A stretch of 8,555 nucleotides of DNA from positions 1-8,555 of the forward strand of contig CALBTQ010000714.1 in NCBI GenBank assembly GCA_937967875.1, written 5' to 3'. Shown one piece after another: positions 1-6,320 of the stretch. Position numbers and translations under genes: made by a program. Below the pieces are notes generated by a model that did no database searches, was not told the DNA's origin, and saw only the letters and a program-made list of their open reading frames with translations. Positions within the stretch are counted from its first letter, which is position 1, and every line of letters begins with the position of its first letter. This DNA comes from an uncultured Pseudomonadota bacterium (lineage in GTDB: Bacteria > Lernaellota > Lernaellaia > Lernaellales > Lernaellaceae).

Positions 1-1607
1 ACCGGCGCGGCCTGGCGGCGATGGCGCTGATGTTCCTGCTGGGCTTCAGCGTATTCGCGTACCTGCCGATCCGCAGCGCGACGGATCTGCCGTACGATCA
101 CGGCAATCCGGAAACGTGGACGGCCTTCGTCGCGCACATCACCGGACGCACATACACCTATATCATCCACAGTTTTCCCTGGTCTCGCATCGCGTACGAT
201 TTGTCGGTGCTGCCGGGGCACATCGTGCGCGAACTAAATCCGCTGCTGGCGTTGGCCGCGTTGCTCGGTTTGTACGCGCTGGCGAGAAAACGCGCGCGCG
301 CGCTGCTGCTGGTCGCACTGCTGACGGCGGGCCATCTGTATTTGTACATCAAAGATTGGGACGAGGCGTTCGGCTACATTCCGCTGTATCTGCTGGCGGC
401 GTGGGTTGGGGCGATCGGCCTAGCGTATGCGGGAGAGCGGCTGGCGGCGAAGCTCGGAAACAAGGCGATCGCGTTGCCCGTGGCGCTGGCCGTGGCGATG
501 GGCGCGTGGGGATTCGTTTCCTCGCACGGCTATTGCAATCGCGCAGCGCACGATCTGGCGTATCGGCACGGACGGGCGATTCTGGACAGCCTGCCCACCG
601 GCGCGGTGCTGGTCGGCTATCAGGATCATCTGTCCTATAACGCGTTTTACCAGCAGTCGATCGAGCGTTGGCGCGACGACGTGCAATTTCTGCATCGCGT
701 GTTTTTACATGCGCCGGAGGAATTGCAGCGGCGTTTCCCGGCGTGGGATCTGCGCGGTTACGATCCGGCACGACCGTTGGCGGCGCAGACAATGTTGTTG
801 CGCAACGGCGACGCGGGCGTTTATTGGGATTACGGGTGGGAGACGTTCGCTTACGTCGCCGCGTCGCGTTTGTCGCCCTACGGCTTGGTCTTTCGCGTGA
901 CGCCGGCGGGTGAGGAGACGGCGGACGATCCGCGTGATGCCGCTTTGTGGCGCGAGGTGTTTGCGCCGCTGCAAGAAGATCCGGTCGTCGCGCCGCGCGG
1001 TTATGACTGGACGGCGCGCGAGGTGTACGGCCGGGCGCATCATCTGCGCGCGAAATATTTTCTCGACACGGGCCGGACCGAAGCGGCGATGACCGAGGCG
1101 CAAGAAGCGCTGCGCGTCAACGACACGCTGGCGGAGTACCGTGCGTTCGTCGGCCTGCTGTTGCTGGCGCAAAAACAGTTCGAGCCGGCGCGCGACCAGT
1201 TGCAACGGGCGATTCAGGACGATCCGCTTTGCGACGCCTGCCTGGACGGTTACGCACAGTATTTGTTGTTCCAAAAGCAATACGCGCAAGCCGAGGCGAT
1301 GTTGCGGCGCGCCTATGCGCTCAATCCGAATCGCCTGAGCACGGCGATGAACATGCTGCGTCTACGCTTGAAAAACGAACAATGGCCGGAGGCGGCGGAG
1401 ATCGTGCGTGCCTCGTTGCCGTTAGCGCGGGCGGAAAGCGAGCGCTTCCTCTTGCATCTGTACGGCGCCCGTGCCTATATCGGCATGAACGATTTCCAGC
1501 AGGCTAGCGAACAAGTACGCGCGGCGCAGGCCTTGCGCCCCGATGACCAACAGGCGGCGATGCTCGCGCAGGTGTGCGCCGCCAATCCCGAACCGAAGAA
1601 AGAGTGA
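1..1607 (+). CDS. DUF2723/TMEM260-type membrane protein with C-terminal TPR domain (5' partial)
   Basis: The reading frame is already open at base 3, before the first ATG at 21, so the true start lies upstream and only the C-terminal part is seen. Numbering from that ATG, residues 1-17 form a membrane segment leading into YLPIRS, then HGNPETW and FVAHITGR. This is the 'R...P..G.P.tw..F..H.t' pattern of DUF2723. More membrane segments lie near 73-91, 93-108, 116-137 and 148-165, with the polar turn KDWDEAFGYIPLY between two of them. Residues about 170-328 look like an extracytoplasmic globular part, and about 329-515 form three to four TPR repeats ending in typical 'A...NPN' and 'A..LRPDD' turns. 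The family includes TMEM260, an animal protein O-mannosyltransferase, but most bacterial members are uncharacterised. A lipid-linked sugar transferase role is therefore an inference, helped by the GT2 gene 6 bases downstream. Family confidence is good; substrate is unknown. Confidence -1.
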   Translation, partial: RRGLAAMALMFLLGFSVFAYLPIRSATDLPYDHGNPETWTAFVAHITGRTYTYIIHSFPWSRIAYDLSVLPGHIVRELNPLLALAALLGLYALARKRARALLLVALLTAGHLYLYIKDWDEAFGYIPLYLLAAWVGAIGLAYAGERLAAKLGNKAIALPVALAVAMGAWGFVSSHGYCNRAAHDLAYRHGRAILDSLPTGAVLVGYQDHLSYNAFYQQSIERWRDDVQFLHRVFLHAPEELQRRFPAWDLRGYDPARPLAAQTMLLRNGDAGVYWDYGWETFAYVAASRLSPYGLVFRVTPAGEETADDPRDAALWREVFAPLQEDPVVAPRGYDWTAREVYGRAHHLRAKYFLDTGRTEAAMTEAQEALRVNDTLAEYRAFVGLLLLAQKQFEPARDQLQRAIQDDPLCDACLDGYAQYLLFQKQYAQAEAMLRRAYALNPNRLSTAMNMLRLRLKNEQWPEAAEIVRASLPLARAESERFLLHLYGARAYIGMNDFQQASEQVRAAQALRPDDQQAAMLAQVCAANPEPKKE

Positions 1608-1613
1608 GCGCGA

Positions 1614-2351
1614 ATGGGCAATATCGAGCTCTCGATCGTGGTCCCGGTCTACAACGAAACGCATCGACTGGCCGAAGGCTTGCGGCAGATTCTCGCGTTT
1701 ATGGACGCGTCTTCCTTGCGTTGCGAATTGGTGCTGATCGACGACGGCAGCGCCGACGGCACGGCCGCGCAGGTCGAAGCCGCCATCGCCGGGCGCAACG
1801 ACGCGCGGTTGCTGCGCCTGCCGCGCAACCGGGGCAAGGGCGCGGCGGTGAAAGAGGGCATGTTGGCGGCGCGGGGCGAGGTGCGGTTGTTCACCGACAT
1901 CGACTTATCGGTGCCCATCGTCGAGGCGGAACCGTTCGTCGCGAAAATTCGCGCGGGCAGCGACGTGGTCATCGGCACGCGCAAGGTCGAGGCCAGCAAC
2001 GTCGAGGTGTACCAGCCGAAGTACCGGCGGATGCTGGGCGAGGTGTTTCGGCAATTCACCTTGCGGTTGTTCACGCCGACGCTCAGCGACATCACCTGCG
2101 GCTTCAAGGCGTTCAGCGCGTCGGCCGCGCAGAAGGTGTTCGCGCCTAGCGTGATCGAGCGCTGGAGTTTCGACGCGGAAATTCTCTTTCTGGCTTTGCG
2201 TTACGGCATGCGGGTCGCCGAAGTGCCGGTCACCTGGCGCAACAACCCGGAAACCAAGGTGCGCCTGGCGGTCGATCTGCCGCGCAGTCTGCTGGAATTG
2301 CTGCGCATTCGCTGGAACTGGCTGGTCGGGCGCTACCCGCGCACGATTTAA
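1614..2351 (+). CDS. GT2 glycosyltransferase, polyprenyl-phosphate sugar synthase (ALG5/DPM1-like)
   Basis: This 245-residue protein has a complete GT-A fold of the dolichyl-phosphate glucose/mannose synthase type. It starts with the strand LSIVVPVYNE (residues 6-15), followed by the nucleotide-binding LIDDGSADGT around D43-D44. Next come RNRGKGAAVKEGM, the metal-binding D-x-D in FTDIDLS (D95, D97), and IGTRK at 120-124. Late motifs are CGFKAF and WSFDAEILFLALRYG, followed by VPVTWRNNP. Enzymes of this group move a sugar from a nucleotide sugar to a polyprenyl phosphate on the cytoplasmic face of the membrane. There is no C-terminal membrane pair, as in soluble or peripheral DPM1/ALG5-like enzymes. 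The ATG is 6 bases after the DUF2723 gene stop, with only a weak purine run (GAGTGAG) as ribosome site, so the two are probably co-transcribed and coupled. The sugar (glucose, mannose or other) cannot be read from the sequence. Confidence -1.
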   Translation: MGNIELSIVVPVYNETHRLAEGLRQILAFMDASSLRCELVLIDDGSADGTAAQVEAAIAGRNDARLLRLPRNRGKGAAVKEGMLAARGEVRLFTDIDLSVPIVEAEPFVAKIRAGSDVVIGTRKVEASNVEVYQPKYRRMLGEVFRQFTLRLFTPTLSDITCGFKAFSASAAQKVFAPSVIERWSFDAEILFLALRYGMRVAEVPVTWRNNPETKVRLAVDLPRSLLELLRIRWNWLVGRYPRTI

Positions 2352-2374
2352 GAGATTAAGAAGAACAAACCCAT

Positions 2375-2404
2375 TTGACACCACTTGGGCATCTTCTTTA
2401 CACT
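2375..2404 (+). promoter_or_regulatory. sigma70-type promoter for the lipoprotein gene
   Basis: A perfect -35 box TTGACA (2375-2380) is followed by an 18-base spacer and TACACT (2399-2404), which matches four of six bases of the -10 consensus. Transcription would start near 2411, about 34 bases before the lipoprotein ATG. It lies in the 93-base gap after the glycosyltransferase, where a new transcription unit would be expected. I saw no hairpin terminator for the upstream pair in this gap. Confidence -1.
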
Positions 2405-2432
2405 GCCTGCAATTCGGGGCTTATTCCACTGC

Positions 2433-2438
2433 GGAGGT
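2433..2438 (+). promoter_or_regulatory. Shine-Dalgarno site fixing the lipoprotein start
   Basis: GGAGGT ends 6 bases before the ATG at 2445. It decides the start: an in-frame TTG at 2385 would extend the protein by 20 residues, but that codon lies inside the promoter spacer and would bury the lipoprotein signal peptide. Confidence -1.
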
Positions 2439-2444
2439 AAACGG

Positions 2445-3878
2445 ATGCGCCGCACTCTTCTGGCGTTGATCCTGGTTGCGATCCTGGCCGCCCTTCTTCT
2501 GGGTTGCGAGGAAAAGTTCGATTACACCGAAGATCCTTCCCTCGAGGAGATTCTCGAGATCGGCAAGGGCTATCTTCGCGCCGGCGACGGCGGCAGCGCC
2601 TCCGAAGCGTTCATGGCGGCGATGAAGCTTTCGCCCACCTGCGGCGAAGCGAAGTACGGATTGCTCATTGCGCGCAACCTGCAATTCCTGAGCATGCTCG
2701 ACGAACTGTTCACCTTGATTTCGAATCTGAACGCGCAGAGCGTCGGCGGCGAAGTGACCTTGCCCAACGGGCAGATCGTGCAGGCCGAGCTCGAGCCGAT
2801 CGGCGATTACATCCAGGAATTTCTGGCCGAGAGCGCGGCGAAGTGGTACGAGGTCTGCGAAGATCTGTACCTCGACCTGTTGACCTATCCCGATCCGTAT
2901 TTTGAAATCGACCGCTTCAACATCGGCATCACCGGCGTGCTGGACATGCAGTTCGGCGGGCGGCTGGATCGCGGCGATCTGCACTTTTTCGGCGTGATGA
3001 CCGGACTGGTGCGCGGGCTGGTGAACTTCGTGCTGGCGCATAACATCAACTACGACTTCTTCAACATCGCCATTCCCGAGATGAATCTGAACTTCGACAA
3101 CCTCGACGGCTTGGAAGATATCGTCGATCTGCTCGACAGCCTGGGGCCGATTTTCGAGATGGTCGAAGGCATGCTGAACTTCGAGGAGAACCCCGACTTC
3201 CTATATCTTAAAGGCAACGAGGGCGTGGCGCGCATGCAGGCCGCCGGCCGGCAGTTCGGCATGATGTTCTACCGCATGCATCTGATGATCGAGGAAGTGT
3301 ACCGCGAGACGAGCCTGCAGACTGAGAACACGGTGCATTATCTGGACGCCAACTCCAACCAGACGGGCGACCGGCTGGCCGAATCGTTGTACATCCCCGG
3401 GTTCGGCACGCTGGACGCCGGCATGGTCAACGGGCTGGACGTGCTGTGCGCGCTGACGGCCACGGCGATGTGGGATCATACGGTATTCGACATCGATCCG
3501 GAGGAAGCCAATCCGTTCTACATTTCCTTCGCCAACGATCTGCTGATCGGTTTGGACATTCTGCCGCTGGTGATCGACGAGGCGTTCATCGAGGATCTAC
3601 TGGGCATCGACCTGGATGCGCTGGTGCAGCAGTTGCTGCCGCAGTTGCTGTCGCTGCTGCAGGAACTCGGGCTGGACCTGGGCGATCCCAACGACATCGG
3701 CGACGTCGGCTTTGACGATAACTTCCAGATCGTCATCACCGGCATTCCGGAAATTTTGCCCATCGATATCGGGCCTTGGTTCGCCGAACCCGAACCCGAC
3801 GGCGTTCGCGAGCTTCTCGGCTTCGTCATCGACCTGTACAACACGATTGAAGCTCTCCTGCCGCTCCTGATGGGCTAG
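2445..3878 (+). CDS. Putative lipoprotein of unknown family with an N-terminal TPR-like segment
   Basis: I do not recognise this 477-residue protein. It begins with two arginines and a hydrophobic stretch ending in the lipobox LLGC (C21), so it should be exported and lipid-modified. The residue after the cysteine is Glu, not the inner-membrane-retention Asp of the E. coli rule, which favours the outer membrane; this is inference. Residues about 33-72 (GKGYLRAG... EAFMAAMKLSP) resemble one TPR unit. The rest is strongly acidic and rich in Leu, Ile, Asn and Asp, including INYDFFNIAIPEMNLNFDNL around 200-225. A Leu/Gln-rich helix lies near 388-412 (LVQQLLPQLLSLLQELG). The C-terminus is hydrophobic (IEALLPLLMG). 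No catalytic motif is visible. It has its own promoter and strong ribosome site, and heads a probable three-gene unit with the EI24-like and HAD genes. Lipoprotein status is well supported; function is unknown. Confidence -1.
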   Translation: MRRTLLALILVAILAALLLGCEEKFDYTEDPSLEEILEIGKGYLRAGDGGSASEAFMAAMKLSPTCGEAKYGLLIARNLQFLSMLDELFTLISNLNAQSVGGEVTLPNGQIVQAELEPIGDYIQEFLAESAAKWYEVCEDLYLDLLTYPDPYFEIDRFNIGITGVLDMQFGGRLDRGDLHFFGVMTGLVRGLVNFVLAHNINYDFFNIAIPEMNLNFDNLDGLEDIVDLLDSLGPIFEMVEGMLNFEENPDFLYLKGNEGVARMQAAGRQFGMMFYRMHLMIEEVYRETSLQTENTVHYLDANSNQTGDRLAESLYIPGFGTLDAGMVNGLDVLCALTATAMWDHTVFDIDPEEANPFYISFANDLLIGLDILPLVIDEAFIEDLLGIDLDALVQQLLPQLLSLLQELGLDLGDPNDIGDVGFDDNFQIVITGIPEILPIDIGPWFAEPEPDGVRELLGFVIDLYNTIEALLPLLMG

Positions 3879-3894
3879 CGCGGGAACGAGTAAT

Positions 3895-4653
3895 TTGAAA
3901 CGACTGACCGACGGATTCTTCACCGCGTTTCGCGGGCTTTCCTACCTGGCGGGCAATAGCTCACTGTGGACGCTGGCCGTGCTGCCGGTGCTGTTGAATA
4001 TCATGCTGTTCATCGGCGGCATCTGGGCGTACGTCCATTTTTTCCCCGATCTGCTTGGCGCGATCATGGACAAGCCGGACGTCTGGTACATGTGGATCAT
4101 GTACGTGCTGCTGATTTTGCTGCTGGTGGTCGCGTTCGCGCTGGTGGTGATTTTCAGCTTTACGCTGCTGGGCTGCATCATCGCCGCGCCGTTTCTGGAT
4201 TTGCTTTCGGAGAAGGTCGAGCGTCTGCTCGGGCGGCAGGGACCGGAACGCGGCTTGCGCGGGGCGATCGCCGACATGGGCAACGGCGTGGTCATGTCGC
4301 TGGTCACGCTGACGCTGTTTATCGTGACGCAACTGGCGCTGCTGCTGTTGTGGCTGGTTCCGGTCGTGGGGCAGATCGTCTATGCCATTCTCAGCCCGCT
4401 GACCGGCCGACTGTTTTTCGGGGCTGAGTTTTTCGATTTTCCGCTCGGGCATCGCGTTCTGACCACCGCCCGCCGCTGGGCGTTCGTGCGCGAGCATCTG
4501 CCCGAGGCGATTGGCTTCGGCCTGGCCGTGTTTATGACGACCTTGGTGCCGCTGCTCAATTTCCTGATGCTGCCCGCCGCGACCGTCGGCGCCACGCTGT
4601 TGGTCGACCGCTTGGAGAAGGAGAAAGCGCCCGATGCGCCCCATGCCGGCTGA
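3895..4653 (+). CDS. EI24/CysZ-like multi-pass membrane protein
   Basis: This 252-residue integral membrane protein starts at TTG 3895, 16 bases after the lipoprotein stop, with a weak purine-rich site (GGGAACGAG) upstream. The N-terminus, LTDGFFTAFRGLSYLAGN then LWTLAVLPVLLN, is the typical opening of the EI24/CysZ domain. A long hydrophobic segment near 60-100 ends in IIAAPFLDLLSEKVE, and a third lies near 137-165 (LVPVVGQIVYAILSPLTGR). The last segment carries VPLLNFLMLPAATVGATLL, matching the family's 'P.ln....P.a..gAt' end motif. E. coli CysZ imports sulfate, but many bacterial members have no assigned substrate and no sulfur-assimilation gene is nearby, so I give no symbol. Its 3' end overlaps the HAD gene by 20 bases, which suggests translational coupling. 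The family call is fairly secure; the substrate is not. Confidence -1.
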   Translation: MKRLTDGFFTAFRGLSYLAGNSSLWTLAVLPVLLNIMLFIGGIWAYVHFFPDLLGAIMDKPDVWYMWIMYVLLILLLVVAFALVVIFSFTLLGCIIAAPFLDLLSEKVERLLGRQGPERGLRGAIADMGNGVVMSLVTLTLFIVTQLALLLLWLVPVVGQIVYAILSPLTGRLFFGAEFFDFPLGHRVLTTARRWAFVREHLPEAIGFGLAVFMTTLVPLLNFLMLPAATVGATLLVDRLEKEKAPDAPHAG

Positions 4654-5404
4654 CGCCATTCCCGAACAGCGCCTGGAGCAGGTGAGGCTGCTGGCCTCGG
4701 ACATCGACGATACGCTCACCGAAAACGGCAAGCTGACGCCCGAGGTGCTCGATTGCATCGAACGGCTGCGCGTGGCGGGCGTGAAGGTATGGCTGGTCAC
4801 CGGGCGCTGCGCCGCGTGGGGACAGGCGCTGAGCGCGTACCTGAACGTCGACGGCGTGATCGCCGAAAACGGCGGTGTGCTGTTCACCGGCGAAAAGCCG
4901 CACCTGTTGGCCGACACGACGGAACTGGGCGAGGAACGGTCGCGGCTGCGGGATTTTTACGCGAAGGTGCGCGAGCGCGTGCCGGCGGCGGAAGCGACCG
5001 ACGACAATATCGGCCGGCTGACCGACTGGACGATCGATCGTCATCCTTTGTCCAACGAACAACTGGCGCTGATCCATGATATGGGGCGGGAGGCCGGGTT
5101 GCGGGTGATCGCCAGTTCGATCCACGTGCATTTTTTCGCGGGCACGCACACCAAGGCCACGGCGTTGGATGCGGTGTGCGCGCAAGAGGGGATCGTCGAC
5201 CGGCAGCAGGTGGTGACGCTGGGCGACAGTCCGAACGACGAGCCGATGTTCGCGGCGGAGCTTTTTCCGTTTTCGGTGGGGGTGGCCAACATCGCGCCGG
5301 CGCTGGAGCGGATGACGCACCGGCCGTTGTTCATTCTCGACCGTCCGGAAGCGGCCGGGGCGATCGCGCTGATGCGCAAAATCCTGTTGGCGAAAGGGCG
5401 CTGA
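4634..5404 (+). CDS. HAD-superfamily (subfamily IIB) phosphatase
   Basis: This 256-residue protein shows all four HAD motifs. Motif I is SDIDDTLT, with nucleophile D23 and acid/base D25. Motif II is LVTGR, with T56. Motif III is K174 in THTKATALDAV. Motif IV is GDSPNDEPMF, with D198 and D202 for magnesium. A C2-type cap lies between about residues 85 and 170. HVHFF just before the lysine, and the ending SVGVANIAPAL, are typical of the Cof / sucrose-6-phosphate phosphatase / mannosyl-3-phosphoglycerate phosphatase branch. These enzymes are cytoplasmic and hydrolyse small phosphate esters, often sugar phosphates. The start could be ATG 4634 or the in-frame ATG 4643. GGAG at 4620-4623 fits 4634 with a 10-base spacer. 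It lies 20 bases inside the EI24-like gene, so translation is probably coupled. The exact substrate cannot be predicted; the superfamily call is firm. Confidence -1.
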   Translation: MRPMPADAIPEQRLEQVRLLASDIDDTLTENGKLTPEVLDCIERLRVAGVKVWLVTGRCAAWGQALSAYLNVDGVIAENGGVLFTGEKPHLLADTTELGEERSRLRDFYAKVRERVPAAEATDDNIGRLTDWTIDRHPLSNEQLALIHDMGREAGLRVIASSIHVHFFAGTHTKATALDAVCAQEGIVDRQQVVTLGDSPNDEPMFAAELFPFSVGVANIAPALERMTHRPLFILDRPEAAGAIALMRKILLAKGR

Positions 5405-5480
5405 TTCGACCGACGCAACCACCCAATTTTCAACGATTTTGGGAAAAGCGACGACCTGATATTTTTAATGAAAATCGGGG

Positions 5481-5508
5481 TTGACTTCTGTCGGACAATC
5501 GATATGAT
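5481..5508 (+). promoter_or_regulatory. sigma70-type promoter candidate for the rpsU-dnaG operon
   Basis: TTGACT (5481-5486, five of six), a 16-base spacer and TATGAT (5503-5508, five of six) lie in the gap between the HAD gene and rpsU. The flanking sequence is AT-richer than the coding DNA. Transcription would start near 5515, giving a leader of about 113 bases before the rpsU start. It is the best promoter match in the gap. The odd point is that a strong terminator begins only about four bases beyond the predicted start. Confidence -1.
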
Positions 5509-5518
5509 CTTTCGCGCT

Positions 5519-5552
5519 CCGGATCAGTATTCTTAAGGATCCGGTTTTTTTT
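5519..5552 (+). terminator. Intrinsic terminator upstream of rpsU
   Basis: A perfect 7-bp stem, CCGGATC (5519-5525) with GATCCGG (5538-5544), encloses a 12-base loop and is followed at once by eight T residues (5545-5552). This is the classic rho-independent form. It may end the lipoprotein-EI24-HAD transcript, or, if the promoter at 5481-5508 is real, act as a very early attenuator in the rpsU leader. The sequence alone does not decide. Confidence -1.
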
Positions 5553-5563
5553 CTTGGCACATG

Positions 5564-5597
5564 CGACGGCGCGATTCGGTCACGAAGTGGGTCGTCG
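5564..5597 (+). promoter_or_regulatory. Leader hairpin before rpsU
   Basis: CGACGGC (5564-5570) can pair with GTCGTCG (5591-5597), counting one G-U pair. After one mismatch come two more pairs and a second mismatch. A top stem, TTCG (5575-5578) with CGAA (5583-5586), then closes a GTCA tetraloop. There is no following T run, so it is not a terminator. An A/T-rich stretch and the rpsU Shine-Dalgarno site follow directly. A role in controlling rpsU translation or mRNA stability is inference. Confidence -1.
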
Positions 5598-5611
5598 AAA
5601 AAATTATATTG

Positions 5612-5618
5612 AAGGGAG
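5612..5618 (+). promoter_or_regulatory. Shine-Dalgarno site deciding the rpsU TTG start
   Basis: AAGGGAG ends 9 bases before the TTG at 5628. An in-frame TTG at 5619 would directly abut this site, leaving no spacer. Starting at 5628 also gives the MPGVRV N-terminus expected of S21. Confidence -1.
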
Positions 5619-5627
5619 TTGAGTTCC

Positions 5628-5858
5628 TTGCCGGGAGTACGAGTTCGAGACGGCGAATCGTATGAACACGCTCTAAAACGCTTCAAGAAGCAGTGCGAGA
5701 AGGCCGGCGTTTTGTCGGAAATCCGCAAGCGTGAGCATTATGAAAAACCCAGTGTCCAGAAGAAGAAAAAGGCGGCGGCTGCTCGGAAACGTTTGCTGAA
5801 GAAAATCCGCAAACAGGAAAAGCAGACCACCACTGTGGCGAAACGATGGTTCTCCTAA
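5628..5858 (+). CDS. rpsU: 30S ribosomal protein S21
   Basis: This small, very basic 76-residue protein matches S21 along its length. The N-terminus is [19 protein letters not shown] (residues 1-19). The core [20 protein letters not shown] (22-41) is close to the same segment of E. coli S21. It is followed by a Lys/Arg/Ala-rich helix. S21 sits on the platform of the 30S subunit near the anti-Shine-Dalgarno region and helps initiation. The start is TTG 5628, chosen from the ribosome site spacing and family N-terminus rather than the in-frame TTG at 5619. It is the first gene of the classic operon leading to dnaG, and its 3' end overlaps yqeY by 13 bases. A terminator, a hairpin and a promoter candidate lie upstream. 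Identification is secure. Confidence -1.
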   Translation: MPGVRVRDGESYEHALKRFKKQCEKAGVLSEIRKREHYEKPSVQKKKKAAAARKRLLKKIRKQEKQTTTVAKRWFS

Positions 5859-6289
5859 AAAAAATCGAGGAAGACTACATCGTTGCCTTCAAGGCGAAAG
5901 AGACGCTGCGCGTGAGCGTGTTGCGCATGCTGCGCGCGGAGTTGAAGAATCGCGAGAAAGACAAGCGGACCGCGTTGGACGAACAGGAAATCGTCGGCGC
6001 GGTCCGCTTCATGATTAAAAAGCGCCAGGAAGCGGCCGAAGCGTTCTTGCAAGGCGGCGCGCGGGAAAAGGCGGACCAGGAACTCGCGGAAGCCGAAATG
6101 CTCAAAGCCTATCTTCCCGCCGAACTGGATGAAGCGGAGTTGGACCGGCTGATCGCCGAGGCGATCGAAGAAGCCGGCGCGCGAGGCCCCGGCGACCTGG
6201 GCAAAGTCATGAAGGTCGTGGTGCCGAAGGTGGCCGGTCGGGCGGACGGCAAAACAGTCAATCAAAAAGTCCGCCAGGCCTTATCCTGA
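5846..6289 (+). CDS. yqeY: GatB/YqeY domain-containing protein
   Basis: The 147-residue length is typical of YqeY (about 148). The N-terminal helical part contains [16 protein letters not shown] (27-42), [15 protein letters not shown] and [19 protein letters not shown]. The C-terminal domain (about 100-147) ends in [20 protein letters not shown] and VNQKVRQAL, which is the GatB-tail-like, probably tRNA-binding part. YqeY proteins are thought to act in tRNA-linked amidation, but the exact role is not settled. The ATG lies inside the end of rpsU (13-base overlap) and no clear Shine-Dalgarno site precedes it, so translation probably depends on ribosomes finishing rpsU. A run of eight A (5857-5864) covers codons 4-7. 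The position between rpsU and dnaG is common for this family in many bacteria. Confidence -1.
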   Translation: MVLLKKIEEDYIVAFKAKETLRVSVLRMLRAELKNREKDKRTALDEQEIVGAVRFMIKKRQEAAEAFLQGGAREKADQELAEAEMLKAYLPAELDEAELDRLIAEAIEEAGARGPGDLGKVMKVVVPKVAGRADGKTVNQKVRQALS

Positions 6290-6305
6290 TATTTCCGACA
6301 GGATA
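6282..6305 (+). repeat. Perfect 7-bp inverted repeat across the yqeY stop
   Basis: TATCCTG (6282-6288) and CAGGATA (6299-6305) are exact reverse complements around a 10-base A/T-rich loop. The left arm includes the first two bases of the yqeY TGA stop, and the right arm abuts the weak GAGAG ribosome site of the next gene. No T run follows, so it is not an intrinsic terminator. It could be an mRNA processing or translation-control hairpin, but chance is possible. Confidence -1.
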
Positions 6306-6320
6306 GAGAGTCCAAACAAC

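Noticed and set aside
1574..2149. 191-residue + strand frame bridging the first two genes
   Set aside because: It is a shifted-frame shadow of the GT2 gene, rich in Arg and Gly, and the GT2 motifs are all in the other frame.
3961..4917. 318-residue open frame on the minus strand across the EI24-like and HAD genes
   Set aside because: It lies opposite two well-identified genes, has Gln/Arg/His-rich low-complexity composition typical of antisense GC-rich DNA, and shows no family motif.
4556..5422. 288-residue open frame on the minus strand
   Set aside because: It is the antisense of the HAD gene, whose four motifs are intact, and has no recognisable domain or ribosome site.
5422..5443. Short inverted repeat CCCAA/TTGGG after the HAD gene
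   Set aside because: It has only five pairs, a long loop and no T run; the much better terminator at 5519-5552 lies just downstream.
5555..5570. Possible sigma54 promoter (TGGCAC)
   Set aside because: The -24 half matches, but at the required spacing the -12 position reads GG instead of GC; the nearest GC is one base too far.
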